A stretch of 64,000 nt of DNA from Anaeromassilibacillus senegalensis (GCF_021531715.1 NZ_JAFBIT010000001.1:62001-126000), one strand, 5' to 3'; positions 1 to 9,146 are shown, numbered from the stretch's first letter. Made by a program: numbers and translations. The notes: a model not told the origin generated them from the sequence alone.

Positions 1-242
1 TCAACAACAACTCCCTGAAGTCCAAGGCTTACGGCTTCTCCTTCGACGCTACCAAGACGGCGAACGAGATCACCGCTTGCACGAACGTCGTCAATAAGTA
101 CCACAAGGCACTTCTTTGCGGCGCGCTGAATCCGGAAGAGACCCTGCCGAAGTTCAACCAGGAGCTCAAGGATGCTGGCATCGATGCAATCATCACCGAG
201 AAGCAGGCTCAGCTCGACGCTTGGCTCGCAGAGCAGGCGTAA
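1..242 (+). CDS. ABC transporter sugar-binding lipoprotein, C-terminal end (partial)
   Basis: Only the last 79 codons are present, read from position 3 to the TAA at 240-242. The end is lysine/alanine-rich and helical, closing in AQLDAWLAEQA, as is usual for the large family-1 extracellular solute-binding proteins that serve LplB/YtcP-type importers. The assignment rests mainly on position: two permease genes of that type follow on the same strand after a structured 176-base gap. The protein would be membrane-anchored and deliver oligosaccharide or a lipo-saccharide to the permeases. Substrate cannot be told from this fragment. Confidence 0.7.
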   Translation, partial: NNNSLKSKAYGFSFDATKTANEITACTNVVNKYHKALLCGALNPEETLPKFNQELKDAGIDAIITEKQAQLDAWLAEQA

Positions 243-307
243 GTCTGATTCCCAATTATTTACCACGGACGCAACATACTTTGCTTTGTAGTAGATAGAA
301 GCTGTGT

Positions 308-373
308 CCTTTTCCCGAAAGGGGAAAGGGCATGGGGCTGTGCAGAAGGTACGTCTTTCTGCGCAGGCCCATG
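308..373 (+). promoter_or_regulatory. Tandem intergenic hairpins between binding-protein and permease genes
   Basis: A 9-bp stem at 308-316/321-329 is closed by a GAAA tetraloop. A longer imperfect hairpin follows (CATGGG at 331-336 with CCCATG at 368-373, and an inner stem 339-347/357-365). Neither has a good U-run, so full termination is unlikely. In importer operons such structures usually block 3' decay or reduce read-through, so the binding protein is made in excess over the permeases. Confidence 0.6.
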
Positions 374-418
374 TTCTTTCGGAACACATTTAATTTGACT
401 GAAAGGGGTTTTCAAACC

Positions 419-1390
419 ATGTCGACCAAATCCGCGGCGCTGGAGAAGGAAATGAAGGTGCGCACGGCGAAGCCGAACAAGCGGCTGCGTTTTTACCGCT
501 GCCTCCCGCTGTACCTGATGTTCCTGCCGGGCGCTCTGTACCTGCTGATGGACAAGTACATCCCGATGACCGGCCTGATTATTGCTTTCAAGAAGGTCAA
601 CTGGCGCAAAGGCATTCTGGCCAGTGACTGGGTGGGCCTCAGTAACTTCACGTACCTGTTCAAGACGAAGGATGCCTTCAACATCACTCGCAACACGCTG
701 CTGTACAACCTGAGCTTTATCGTGTTGGGCACAGTGATCGCCATCACCATTGCGATCCTGCTCAACGAGATCACCAGCAAGAGGCTGAAGCAGGTCTACC
801 AGACCATCATCCTGCTGCCGTATCTGATCTCCATCGTCGTTGTCAGTTACCTCGTGTTCGCGCTGCTCAGCTCTGAGACAGGCTTCATCAACAACACGAT
901 CCTCAAGGCGTTCGGCGCAGATCCGATCTCGTGGTACACGGAGCCGAAGTACTGGCCGTTCATCCTTGTCATCGTCCACATCTGGAAGGTGTTCGGCTAC
1001 GACTGCATCCTCTACTACGCGACGCTCGTCGGCATCGACCACGGCTATTATGAGGCGGCCGTTATTGACGGCGCGAACCGCTGGCAGCAGATTGTGCATG
1101 TCACACTGCCGAGCCTCCTGCCCACGATCATCACCCTGACGCTGATGGCGATCGGCAAGATCTTCTATTCCGACTTCGGTCTGTTCTATCAGGTGCCGAT
1201 GGATTCCGGCCCGCTGATGGACATCACCAGCACCATCGATACTTACGTGTACCGCAGCCTGATTACGCTGAACGATCTCGGCATGTCGTCTGCTGCGGGT
1301 GTTTACCAGAGCATCGTCGGTTTCATCCTTGTCCTCCTTGCAAACTGGAGCGTCAAGAAGATCGGCGGCGAAGAGAACGCATTGTTCTGA
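419..1390 (+). CDS. Polysaccharide-type ABC transporter permease, LplB-like
   Basis: This 323-residue inner-membrane protein has about six hydrophobic segments beginning near residue 28. The cytoplasmic EAA loop that contacts the ATPase is at about 209-228 (YYEAAVIDGANRW, then LPSLLPT). It matches the LplB branch of binding-protein-dependent permeases, which import complex saccharides. The frame opens at 332, but the ATG at 419 is preferred because GAAAGGGG lies 10 bases upstream and the extension would be translated from the hairpin region. The YtcP-type partner begins 17 bases after the stop. No ATPase gene is adjacent; these systems commonly share a multitask MsiK-like ATPase encoded elsewhere. 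Confidence 0.88.
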   Translation: MSTKSAALEKEMKVRTAKPNKRLRFYRCLPLYLMFLPGALYLLMDKYIPMTGLIIAFKKVNWRKGILASDWVGLSNFTYLFKTKDAFNITRNTLLYNLSFIVLGTVIAITIAILLNEITSKRLKQVYQTIILLPYLISIVVVSYLVFALLSSETGFINNTILKAFGADPISWYTEPKYWPFILVIVHIWKVFGYDCILYYATLVGIDHGYYEAAVIDGANRWQQIVHVTLPSLLPTIITLTLMAIGKIFYSDFGLFYQVPMDSGPLMDITSTIDTYVYRSLITLNDLGMSSAAGVYQSIVGFILVLLANWSVKKIGGEENALF

Positions 1391-1406
1391 GAAAGGAGAG
1401 ATCACC

Positions 1407-2297
1407 ATGGTCGAAAAGAATAAGAGTTTTCAGGTCGGCGCGAATATTGTAATGGTTATCCTCTCCCTGTGCTGCATTTTCCCGTTTGTCCTGCTGATTA
1501 TTTCCTCGCTCACAGACGAGACGGAGCTGATCCGAAACGGTTATTCGCTGTTTCCGAGCAAGTTCAGCCTCGATTCCTACCTCTACATGTTTAAGAGCAG
1601 CAACAAGATCATCTCTGCGTACGGCATCACGATCCTCTCCACGGTCGTGGGCACGGGCTGCGGTCTCACCATGACCATCCTCATGGCCTATCCGCTTTCC
1701 CGCCGCGATCTGCCGGGCCGCAACGCCATGGCGTTCTACGTCTTCTTCACGATGCTGTTCTCCGGTGGTCTTGTGCCGACGTACATCATGTACACGCGCT
1801 ACATCAAGGTCAGCAACACGATCTGGGCGCTGATTATCCCGGCGCTGATGGTCAACGCGTTCTATGTCATCATGATGCGCACGTATTTCACGACGAATAT
1901 CCCCGAAGCGGTCATTGAGGCTGCGCGCATCGACGGCGCCGGTGAGTTCCGCATTCTGGGCACGATCGTCCTCCCGATGAGCGTACCGATGATTGCCACG
2001 ATGACGCTGCTGATCGGCCTCTCCTATTGGAACGACTGGAAAAACGGCCTCTATTATCTCCAGCAGAACAAGAGCCTGTACAGTATACAGGTCTTGCTGA
2101 ACGATATGCTGCGAGACGTGCAGGCGCTCAAGAGCGGTATGGATGCGGCCGCCGCCGCGGAAATCGCCGCCACCATGCCGAGCACCGGTATCAAGATGGC
2201 GATCGCCGTTGTCGGTGTTCTCCCGGTTCTGATCGTTTATCCCTTCTTCCAGAAGTATTTCGTCAAGGGCATCACGATCGGCGCGGTTAAGGGCTGA
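1407..2297 (+). CDS. Carbohydrate ABC transporter permease, YtcP-like
   Basis: Second permease subunit of the importer, 296 residues. The start at 1407 follows GAAAGGAGAG with good spacing; the upstream extension of the frame overlaps the previous gene and is discarded. Hydrophobic segments begin at about residue 13. The EAA loop lies at about 166-185 (IPEAVIEAARIDGAGEF, then the LP turn), and the C-terminus FVKGITIGAVKG is characteristic of the YtcP/AraQ-type family. It forms a heterodimeric channel with the LplB-like protein. A strong terminator 30 bases past the stop ends the operon. Confidence 0.9.
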   Translation: MVEKNKSFQVGANIVMVILSLCCIFPFVLLIISSLTDETELIRNGYSLFPSKFSLDSYLYMFKSSNKIISAYGITILSTVVGTGCGLTMTILMAYPLSRRDLPGRNAMAFYVFFTMLFSGGLVPTYIMYTRYIKVSNTIWALIIPALMVNAFYVIMMRTYFTTNIPEAVIEAARIDGAGEFRILGTIVLPMSVPMIATMTLLIGLSYWNDWKNGLYYLQQNKSLYSIQVLLNDMLRDVQALKSGMDAAAAAEIAATMPSTGIKMAIAVVGVLPVLIVYPFFQKYFVKGITIGAVKG

Positions 2298-2326
2298 TTT
2301 TTGAAAGATATATAAGGTAGTCATAA

Positions 2327-2368
2327 AAAACACCTCCGTTGCGGATTGTGCCGCGGCGGAGGTGTTTT
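2327..2368. terminator. Bidirectional intrinsic terminator
   Basis: CACCTCCG (2331-2338) pairs with CGGAGGTG (2357-2364). An A-run precedes and a T-run follows the stem, so it can serve both the permease operon and the convergent remnant at 2388-2983. Confidence 0.85.
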
Positions 2369-2387
2369 CGTATGTATACAGATTCTT

Positions 2388-2983
2388 TTATTCGTCAGTG
2401 TCCCGCAGGTCGTGCAGCCGCAGACCGGCCGTACTTGTGACAGGCAGGGAAAAAACGATGGATTTCGCGCGGCTTTCGAGCTCCGCTTCCTGCATGATGG
2501 CGGTCATCACGGCGTTCTTATCTTCGCGTTTGACGACGAGAAGGACAAGCTCCTTTTTCCGCGGCGAGGGAGACGCCGAGGAATTTCTCCGCGCCCTCCA
2601 TGCCGGTGCCCTTGGCGTGCAGAACCGTGCCGCATCATGTTCGGCACCGAAGGCACCTGCTCGGCGGGCACCTGCAGATCCGGCTCGGAAATCGTGATGA
2701 TAAAGCCGAGCAGAAAAGACAGAACGATGACGGCGCCGAGCTTTTTTGTGCGGGTCATCGCCGTGCCGACGCGCTCGCCCATCGGCGTCATCGCGATCTC
2801 CGCACCCGAGGTGAAGAACATCATCCCGATCAGAATCAGCACGGTGCCCATCAAAAAACAGAGCAGAATACTCGGGGAGATCGGTGCGATGGAGAACGAA
2901 AGCAGCAGCACGATGGCGACGATCGGAAGGACGGCCCGCAGGGCTTCCATCCACTTTTCAGACAGATTTTTCCGTAAACTCAA
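2388..2983 (-). pseudogene. Fused remnant of a DUF1538 membrane protein and a P-II-like protein
   Basis: From a TTG start at 2983 (GAGGTGAAGG upstream) the first ~100 residues match the start of a DUF1538 membrane protein: two or three membrane segments, then SEPDLQVPAEQVPSVPNMM. The match stops near 2640. Downstream sequence belongs to the C-terminal half of a P-II-like regulator (GTVLHAKGTGMEGAEKF, then ELVLLVVKREDKNAVM and FSLPVTSTAGLRL), but in other frames. One frame change is at the junction and a second is in an A-run near 2560-2565. In intact loci DUF1538 genes are followed by a P-II gene, so an internal deletion has joined the two. It is unlikely to yield a working product. Confidence 0.75.
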
Positions 2984-3109
2984 CCTTCACCTCACAGCCT
3001 TTCATAGAAATTGAACACACAAACGATGCTCTATTCAAAGTACAGCATATTTCTGCCGGGAATTTCCACCCTGTTCACAAAATTTTGAATTTTTGTTTTC
3101 AGATTATGC

Positions 3110-3168
3110 AAAAAAGCTGCCCATCGCGGCATACTCTCTGGAAAAGTATGCCGTGACGGACAGCTTTG
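3110..3168 (-). terminator. Terminator of the pflBA operon
   Basis: A long stem has outer arms 3113-3119/3161-3167 and inner arms CGGCATACT (3127-3135) with AGTATGCCG (3145-3153). On the minus strand a run of six T follows, 29 bases past the pflA stop. Confidence 0.8.
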
Positions 3169-3196
3169 TTTAGAAAGCACGCTGCGAAGAAGCGCG

Positions 3197-3895
3197 TTAC
3201 AGCGCCGCGAGCAGCATATCGATATGCTTTTGGGAGAAGGCGGGCTTACCCGCCATCGGGAAGGGAATGCCGAGATTCTCGTATTTTGAAGCGCAGATGT
3301 TCTTGAACGGCAGCCACTCGATTTTTTCGAGATTGGAAAATCCGCCGCAGAGATCGCGCACCGCCCGCATGCTTGCGGGCGTATCGGTCAGCCCCGGCGC
3401 AACGACATGCCGCACCCAAAGCGGGACGCCCATGCGCTCTGTGAGCCGCATGAAGTCGAGCGTGTGCCCGAGTGAGCCGCCGCAGTGCGCGCGGTAGCCC
3501 TCCTCAGTCGGGAATTTCACATCGCACAGGACGAGGTCGGTGTGGCGCAGCACGGCTTCCGCGCGTGACAGATCGCCCGCGCCGGCGGTGTCGAGCGCCG
3601 TGTGCACGCCGTATTCGTGCAGCAGGGAGAAAAGCTCCGCGACAAATTCCGGCTGTAAAAGCGGCTCGCCGCCCGAAACGGTCACGCCGCCGGTTTCGCC
3701 GAAGTACGGGCGGTAGCGCAGGATCGTTTTGCACAGCTCCTCCGCTGTACGCAGCTCACCGCCGAGCCTGTCCCATGTTTCGGGATTGTGGCAGTATTTA
3801 CAGCGCAGCGGGCAGCCCTGCAGAAAGACGATGTACCGCAGGCCCGGCCCATCTACCGCGCCGAGCGACTGCACGGAATTGACGCGGCCCTGCAT
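3197..3895 (-). CDS. pflA: Pyruvate formate-lyase activating enzyme (radical SAM)
   Basis: This 232-residue enzyme uses a [4Fe-4S] cluster and S-adenosylmethionine to abstract hydrogen from the catalytic glycine of PFL. The N-terminus carries the radical-SAM triad in GCPLRCKYCHNPE (CxxxCxxC, about residues 27-40), preceded by VDGPGLRYIVFLQG, typical of PflA. The SAM-binding GGEP-like motif appears as VSGGEPLLQPEF. Length matches the short activase family without extra ferredoxin domains. Its ATG overlaps the pflB stop (ATGA at 3893-3896), so the genes are translationally coupled. Confidence 0.95.
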   Translation of the reverse strand: MQGRVNSVQSLGAVDGPGLRYIVFLQGCPLRCKYCHNPETWDRLGGELRTAEELCKTILRYRPYFGETGGVTVSGGEPLLQPEFVAELFSLLHEYGVHTALDTAGAGDLSRAEAVLRHTDLVLCDVKFPTEEGYRAHCGGSLGHTLDFMRLTERMGVPLWVRHVVAPGLTDTPASMRAVRDLCGGFSNLEKIEWLPFKNICASKYENLGIPFPMAGKPAFSQKHIDMLLAAL

Positions 3896-6123
3896 CAGAC
3901 GGCCTCGTGGAATGTGCGGGAGATGACCTCACGCTGCTGCTCGCGGGAGAGGCGGTGGAAGTTGACCGCATAGCCCGAGACGCGAATCGTGAGGTTCGGG
4001 TACTTCTCGGGGTGATCGTACGCGTCCATCAGCGTCTCGCGGTTCAGGACGTTGACGTTCAGATGGTGCGCGCCCTGCACGAAATAGCCGGTCAGGAGCT
4101 GCACGAGGTTCGTGATGCGCTCCTCCTCGGTCTTGCCGAGCGCCTCCGGGATGATGGAGAACGTGTTGGAGATGCCGTCTCGGCAGTAGTCGTAGGAGAG
4201 CTTCGCGACGGAATTCAGCTCGGCCAGCGCGCCGGATTTATCGCGGCCGCTCATCGGGTTTGCGCCCGGGGCAAGCGGTTCGCCGCGCTTTCTGCCGTCC
4301 GGTGTGTTGCCGGTCTTTTTGCCGTACATGACGTTCGAGGTGATCGTGAGGATGGACAGTGTGTGCTGTGCGCCGCGGTAGAGCGGGTATTCCTTGAGTG
4401 CGTTGTAGAAGCGGCGCACCTGCTCGCAGGCGATCGCGTCCACGCGCTCGTCATCGTTGCCGAAGCACGGGAAATCGCCGATTGTCTCAAAGTCGGTGAC
4501 GAGGCCGGTCTCCGGGTCGCGGATGCAGCGCACCTTCGCATACTTGATCGCCGAGAGGGAGTCCGCCATGCAGCTCATGCCAGCGATGCCGAACGCCATC
4601 AGGCGGCGCACCTTCGTGTCATGCAGCGCCATCTGGCTCTTCTCGTAGGCGTACTTGTCGTGCATATAGTGGATCGTGTTCATCGCGTCCACATACGTTT
4701 TCGCGAGCCAGTCGCGGTAGAAATCGAGGCGCTCGACGAGGCGGTCGAAGTCGACATACTCGTCTTCCCAGACGGGCATCTCGGGCGCGACGCGTGTGTT
4801 TTTGATCTCATCCATGCCGCCGTTGATCGCGAGCAGAACGAGCTTTGCAAGGTTCGCTCTTGCGCCGAAGAACTGCATGTCGCGGCCGACGCGCATTGCG
4901 GAAACGCAGCAGGCGATGGCGTAATCGTCGCCGAACGCCGGGCGCATGATCGTGTCGCTCTCATACTGGATCGCGTCCGTATCGCAGGAGACTTTCGCCA
5001 CGTAGCGCTTCCAGTTTTCCGGCAGGTGCTTCGCCCAGAGGATTGTGAGGTTCGGCTCCGGAGAGGGATTGAGGTTATACAGCGTGTGAAGCATGCGGTA
5101 GCAGTTCTTCGTGACGAGCGTGCGGCCGTCCTCGCCGGTGCCGCCGAGCGACTCCGTGATCCACATCGGGTCGCCGCCGAAGAGCTCATTGTATTCCGGT
5201 GTGCGCAGGTGGCGCGCCATGCGGAGCTTTAAGACGAAATCGTCCATGATTTCCTGCGCACCGCTCTCGTCGAGCGTGCCTTCTCTGAGATCGCGCTCAA
5301 AGTAAACGTCGAGGAACGTGGAGACGCGGCCGAGGCTCATCGCTGCGCCGTTCTGCTCCTTGATTGCCGCGAGATACGCGAAGTACACCCACTGCACCGC
5401 CTCACGCGCGTTTTCCGCCGGGCGGGAGATGTCGTAGCCGTACATCGCTGCCATTTTAATCATGTCTTTCAGCGCCGTGATCTGGTCGGCGACCTCCTCG
5501 GAGAGGCGGATCGTTTCCGCGTCGAGCGGGGTTTTGCCGAACTGGGCCTTGTCGCGCTGCTTCTGCAGGATCAGGCGGTTCACGCCGTAAAGCGCGACAC
5601 GGCGGTAGTCGCCGATGATGCGTCCGCGGCCGTAGGCGTCCGGCAGGCCCGTGATGATGCCCGCGTGACGCGCGGCGCGCACGTCGTCGGTGTAGGCGGA
5701 AAAGACGCCATCGTTGTGCGTCTTGTGGTATTTGAACTGGTTTTCGATCGTGTCGGACACCTTATAGCCGTACGCCTCGCAGGACGCGCGCACCATGCGC
5801 ATGCCGCCGAACGGGTTGCAGGCGCGCTTTAAGGGCTCGTCCGTCTGCAGGCCGACGATGATCTCGTTCTCCTTGTCGAGGTAGCCGGGGCCAAAGGACG
5901 TGGTGGTGATGACCGTATCGGTGTCGATCTTCAGCACGCCGTTGTTCTCGTGCTCGGCGCGGCAGAGCGCCTCATACTTTTCGAGCATCTTCTTCGTGCG
6001 CTCGGTCGGCGGCTGCAAGAAGGATTCATCGCCGGTGTACGGCGTATAGTTTTTCTGAATAAAATCCCGGACGTCGATCTTCTCCTGCCACTTGCCGGGG
6101 GTAAAGCTTCTCCATGCGTTCAT
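3895..6123 (-). CDS. pflB: Formate C-acetyltransferase (pyruvate formate-lyase)
   Basis: Converts pyruvate and CoA to acetyl-CoA and formate in the cytoplasm, a central step of anaerobic sugar fermentation. The protein has 742 residues. The adjacent catalytic cysteines are at 405-406 (IACCVSAM) and the radical-bearing glycine is near 717 in RVSGYAVNF. The start at 6123 is chosen because AAGGAAG lies just upstream and [11 protein letters not shown] matches family N-termini. The frame stays open to 6261 through the leader terminator, and that extension is probably not translated. Transcription from the promoter at 6328-6356 must cross the leader hairpins, suggesting attenuation. Confidence 0.96.
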   Translation of the reverse strand: MNAWRSFTPGKWQEKIDVRDFIQKNYTPYTGDESFLQPPTERTKKMLEKYEALCRAEHENNGVLKIDTDTVITTTSFGPGYLDKENEIIVGLQTDEPLKRACNPFGGMRMVRASCEAYGYKVSDTIENQFKYHKTHNDGVFSAYTDDVRAARHAGIITGLPDAYGRGRIIGDYRRVALYGVNRLILQKQRDKAQFGKTPLDAETIRLSEEVADQITALKDMIKMAAMYGYDISRPAENAREAVQWVYFAYLAAIKEQNGAAMSLGRVSTFLDVYFERDLREGTLDESGAQEIMDDFVLKLRMARHLRTPEYNELFGGDPMWITESLGGTGEDGRTLVTKNCYRMLHTLYNLNPSPEPNLTILWAKHLPENWKRYVAKVSCDTDAIQYESDTIMRPAFGDDYAIACCVSAMRVGRDMQFFGARANLAKLVLLAINGGMDEIKNTRVAPEMPVWEDEYVDFDRLVERLDFYRDWLAKTYVDAMNTIHYMHDKYAYEKSQMALHDTKVRRLMAFGIAGMSCMADSLSAIKYAKVRCIRDPETGLVTDFETIGDFPCFGNDDERVDAIACEQVRRFYNALKEYPLYRGAQHTLSILTITSNVMYGKKTGNTPDGRKRGEPLAPGANPMSGRDKSGALAELNSVAKLSYDYCRDGISNTFSIIPEALGKTEEERITNLVQLLTGYFVQGAHHLNVNVLNRETLMDAYDHPEKYPNLTIRVSGYAVNFHRLSREQQREVISRTFHEAV

Positions 6124-6184
6124 TTTGGGTCTTCCTTTCCGGCGGGAAATTCTCCGCGCCAAACAAACGGTAGATTCGTATTCC

Positions 6185-6229
6185 GCAGCACTGCAACAAA
6201 AAAGGGCAGTGCTGCAAAGAACACTGCCC
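6185..6229 (-). promoter_or_regulatory. pflB leader: mutually exclusive terminator and antiterminator hairpins
   Basis: On the minus strand GGGCAGTG (6222-6229) pairs with CACTGCCC (6204-6211), followed by TTTTTT: an intrinsic terminator about 75 bases before pflB. The 3' arm also lies within GCAGCACTGC (6206-6215), which is perfectly complementary to GCAGTGCTGC (6185-6194) just after the U-run. Forming that second 10-bp stem destroys the terminator. This is the layout of a transcriptional attenuator. The signal sensed is unknown. Confidence 0.6.
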
Positions 6230-6327
6230 AGACGGTCGGCGAAAAGTAGCTTTTGCTCCACGATGGTCTCCCATCTTGTATCCGTCAGTCACAAAAGCAC
6301 ATTAGGTTGTGTATTAACCGTACTTCC

Positions 6328-6356
6328 ATTGTACACGGAAAGCACGCGGTTGTCAA
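6328..6356 (-). promoter_or_regulatory. pflBA promoter (sigma-A type)
   Basis: Read on the minus strand: TTGACA (6351-6356), a 17-base spacer, and TACAAT (6328-6333). This is near-consensus. Transcription would start near 6320 and run about 90 bases to the leader terminator. Confidence 0.8.
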
Positions 6357-6380
6357 CTGGGAAATTCTACGAATCCCCCG

Positions 6381-7157
6381 CTATGCGCGCCGCTCGATAT
6401 ATTCGGTTTGCCCGTCGATGCGGATGCGGCGGCAGGAGATGCCAAAAACGCGGTCGATGGCCCCGGCGTCGTACACCTCGTCCGGTGTGCCCGCGGCGGC
6501 GGGGCGGCCGTTCTCGAGCAGGAGAATCTCGTCGCTGTACCGGAGCGCGAGCGGCAGGTCATGCAGCACGGCGATGACCGTCTTGCCGCTGCTGCGCATC
6601 GCACAGAGCAGCTCGAGCACCTCGAATTTGTGTCGCGCGTCCAGGTAGGTTGTCGGCTCGTCGAGGAGCACCACGCCAGTGTCCTGCGCGAGCAGCATCG
6701 CAAGGTACACGCGCTGGCGCTCGCCGCCCGAAAGCGCGGGCACGCGCTGCATGGCAAAATCCAGCACGCCCGCCTGTTTCATTGCCTGATGTACAATTTC
6801 GCGGTCGTCGTTCGTCAGCCTGCGGGAAAGTCCGAGATGTGGAAACCGCCCGTGGCTGACAAGCGCCTCCACCGTGATATCCGGCACAGCGCGCACCTGC
6901 GGTAGAAAGGAAATGCGCCGCGCGAGCGCCTTGCGGGAGAGCGCGGTGAGGGGAGACCCGCCGTCCAGCAGAATGCGCCCGCTCTGCGGCTTCAATAGGC
7001 CGCAGAGGCACCGGAGCAGCGTCGTCTTGCCGCAGCCGTTCGGGCCGAGGACGGCGGTCAGCCTACCCGGAGAAAACGCGGCGGAGAGATCCTGTAAAAC
7101 ATCCGCACCGCCGAAGGAAAAGCGGAGATTCTCCGCCGAGAGTGCCGGTGTGGTCAT
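6381..7157 (-). CDS. Iron-chelate/heme-type ABC transporter ATPase, FecE-like
   Basis: The 258-residue ATPase energizes import through the FecCD-type permease encoded just upstream. Walker A is GPNGCGKTT near residue 37, the Q-loop is SFLPQVRAV, the signature is LSGGERQRV, and Walker B is VVLLDEPTTYLD followed by the switch histidine in VLHDLPLA. All catalytic motifs are intact. The start at 7157 overlaps the permease stop (ATGA). The longer open frame to 7280 lies inside the permease gene and is a shadow. It is the last gene of a four-gene operon starting with the reductase at 10100. Confidence 0.93.
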   Translation of the reverse strand: MTTPALSAENLRFSFGGADVLQDLSAAFSPGRLTAVLGPNGCGKTTLLRCLCGLLKPQSGRILLDGGSPLTALSRKALARRISFLPQVRAVPDITVEALVSHGRFPHLGLSRRLTNDDREIVHQAMKQAGVLDFAMQRVPALSGGERQRVYLAMLLAQDTGVVLLDEPTTYLDARHKFEVLELLCAMRSSGKTVIAVLHDLPLALRYSDEILLLENGRPAAAGTPDEVYDAGAIDRVFGISCRRIRIDGQTEYIERRA

Positions 7158-8188
7158 TCGATGCGCCCTCCCTTCCGCGTCAGAAGCAGAAACAGGAAGA
7201 ACGGCCCGCCGAGCAGCGACAGCACGATGCCGACGGGAATCTCGTACGGCGCGAACAGCGTGCGACTCAGCGTGTCGCACAGGAGCACGAAAATCGCGCC
7301 GCCGAGCGCGGCGAGCGGCACGAGCACACGGTGGCGCGCGCCGGTAAACCGCCGCAGGATGTGCGGCACAATCAGCCCGACGAAGCCAAGCAGACCGGAA
7401 AAGCTCACCGCACCGCCCGCAAGCAGACTGGCCGTGACGAGCAAAATAAGGCGCACTGGGCGCACGGCGAGGCCGAGCGACTGCGCCGTTTCGTCGCCGA
7501 GCGCGAGCACATCCATGTCACCCGAAAGCAGCAAAGCGAGCAACAGGCCGAGCAGAATCACCGCCCATGCGGGCGAGAGGTTCCGGTAGGACACGCCCGC
7601 GAACCCGCCGACGAAAAACGCGTTCGCGTTATAGATCGTATCGGGAAAGAAGGTCTTGACCGCGTTGCTGCACGCCGTGAACACGCTGCTGATCGCGACG
7701 CCCGCAAGTGTGATCGTCACACGGGACGCGCCGGTGCGCGCGGCGATTGCGTAGATCAAAAGCGATGCAAACAGCGCGCCGAGAAAGGCGGAGGCCGGAA
7801 TCAGCCCCGAAACAGATGGGAACAGCGCGATGACGAGCAGTACGGCAAAGCCCGCGCCCGCGTTGACGCCGATGATGTTCGGCGCGGCGAGCGCGTTGTT
7901 CAGCACATTCTGGATGACGACGCCGGACACGGCGAGCGCCGCGCCCGAAAGCACGGCGGCAAGGGCGCGCGGCAGGCGCACGTAAAAGAGGATGCGGCAG
8001 CCGGGGTCGCTGAGGTCACCCCTGAGCCACGCCCGCACGCTGTCCAGAACGGAAATCTGCGCAGAGCCGACCAGAAGGCTCAGGCAGAACGCGAGCACAA
8101 GCCCCAAAAGCAGCAGAGGGAAAAGCCGTGCAGCGCGCTTATTCGGTTTTTCCGAGCAGGCAGTCCGCGAGGTATGCATAGCTTTCAT
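7154..8188 (-). CDS. Iron-chelate/cobalamin-type ABC transporter permease, FecCD family
   Basis: A 344-residue permease with about ten predicted membrane segments. Family hallmarks include RLPRALAAVLSGAALAVSG near residue 70, NPL-like NNALAAPNIIGVNAGAGF, and GLIVPHILRRFTGARHR. It forms a homodimer that transports ferric siderophore, heme or corrinoid delivered by the lipoprotein encoded upstream. The 5' end overlaps that lipoprotein gene by about 50 bases; a second in-frame ATG at 8179 is an equally plausible start. It overlaps the ATPase start by four bases. Confidence 0.92.
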   Translation of the reverse strand: MKAMHTSRTACSEKPNKRAARLFPLLLLGLVLAFCLSLLVGSAQISVLDSVRAWLRGDLSDPGCRILFYVRLPRALAAVLSGAALAVSGVVIQNVLNNALAAPNIIGVNAGAGFAVLLVIALFPSVSGLIPASAFLGALFASLLIYAIAARTGASRVTITLAGVAISSVFTACSNAVKTFFPDTIYNANAFFVGGFAGVSYRNLSPAWAVILLGLLLALLLSGDMDVLALGDETAQSLGLAVRPVRLILLVTASLLAGGAVSFSGLLGFVGLIVPHILRRFTGARHRVLVPLAALGGAIFVLLCDTLSRTLFAPYEIPVGIVLSLLGGPFFLFLLLTRKGGRIE

Positions 8189-9146
8189 CCCATCTGTTCA
8201 GCGGTTTGTAGTGGAAGAGATCCTTCGGCAGGAAGATATATCGCCCGTTCTTCACGGCGGCGAGCTCACTCCATGCCGGGCTGTTCGTGATGTTTTCCTC
8301 CATGTACGCCTTCGCGCTCTTTTCGCTGCCCATCGTGGTGACAAAGATGAAGTCCGGATCCTGCGTGATGATCTCCTCAACGCTCAGATCCTCGAGCAGG
8401 CTCGGCGAATCATACGCGATGTTGTATGCCCCGAGCTCGTCGAGCAGCACGCCCGCAAGGTTGTCGTCGGTCTTGGCCTTCACGCCGGTGGAATAGGCGC
8501 GCAGCAGCAGTACGCGAGGCTGCTCCATGCTTTCCATCGCAGCGGCCGTTTCGGCTTTGATTTCCTCAATATGCGCGGCGGGGACTGTGACATATTCAGC
8601 GTAGCGCTCGCCGGCTTCGTCATTCAGCGCGCAGAATGCTTGCATCATCCTGTCGTAATCCGCGAAGGTGTCCATGCGGAAGTAGCCGTGCGGGAGCTGC
8701 ATGTCGCTGAGCGCGTTGTCCAGCTCCATGTGCGCCGAAAGGTCGGCGGAGAGCAGAACGTAGTCGGGGGCAAGCGCCGCGACTTGCTCGAGGTTCGGCT
8801 CCTTGACGGAACCGACCAGCGCAACGTCGCCGCCGGTTTCGATGCCGTGTTCCTCAGCGGCGTCTTCCGTCACGCCTACAAGCGTGCCACCCGAGAGCAG
8901 CCAGCACTGCGCGAACGAGCCGTACAGCGCGACAATACGCGGGTTCTCCGGCAGCTCGGCAGTATTGCCAAGTGAATCGGTCAGGGTACGCGCTTCGTTT
9001 TTGGAGGCGGCTTCGGAAGAAACGGTCTCAGAAGCAGTCTCAGAAGAGGCGCTGCTTTCCGGAGCGGAAGAGGACGGTGCGGTCGTGCAGCCGGAAAGTG
9101 CGAGCAGAACCGAGAGGAAAAGGGCGAGAAGGTGTTTAGCTTTCAT
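8139..9146 (-). CDS. Iron-chelate-type ABC transporter substrate-binding lipoprotein
   Basis: The 335-residue precursor has a lipoprotein signal ending LALSGC (lipid-modified Cys near residue 20), then a Ser/Glu-rich linker to about residue 50. A type III (FecB/BtuF) binding fold follows, starting TLTDSLGNTAELPENPRIVAL. Further family blocks include APDYVLLSADL and DPDFIFVTTMG. It captures a metal chelate outside the cell for the adjacent FecCD/FecE pair. RBS AAGGAAACTC precedes the ATG. It lies 30 bases downstream of the reductase gene and is probably co-transcribed. The ligand cannot be named from sequence. Confidence 0.9.
   Translation of the reverse strand: MKAKHLLALFLSVLLALSGCTTAPSSSAPESSASSETASETVSSEAASKNEARTLTDSLGNTAELPENPRIVALYGSFAQCWLLSGGTLVGVTEDAAEEHGIETGGDVALVGSVKEPNLEQVAALAPDYVLLSADLSAHMELDNALSDMQLPHGYFRMDTFADYDRMMQAFCALNDEAGERYAEYVTVPAAHIEEIKAETAAAMESMEQPRVLLLRAYSTGVKAKTDDNLAGVLLDELGAYNIAYDSPSLLEDLSVEEIITQDPDFIFVTTMGSEKSAKAYMEENITNSPAWSELAAVKNGRYIFLPKDLFHYKPLNRWDESYAYLADCLLGKTE

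Noticed and set aside
2346-3014. 222-residue plus-strand frame over the DUF1538 remnant
   Set aside because: No RBS or similarity. The minus strand carries the recognisable DUF1538 and P-II segments.
6124-6261. N-terminal extension of PflB from a GTG at 6261
   Set aside because: It runs through the leader terminator hairpins and lacks family similarity. The ATG at 6123 has a good RBS and the standard N-terminus.
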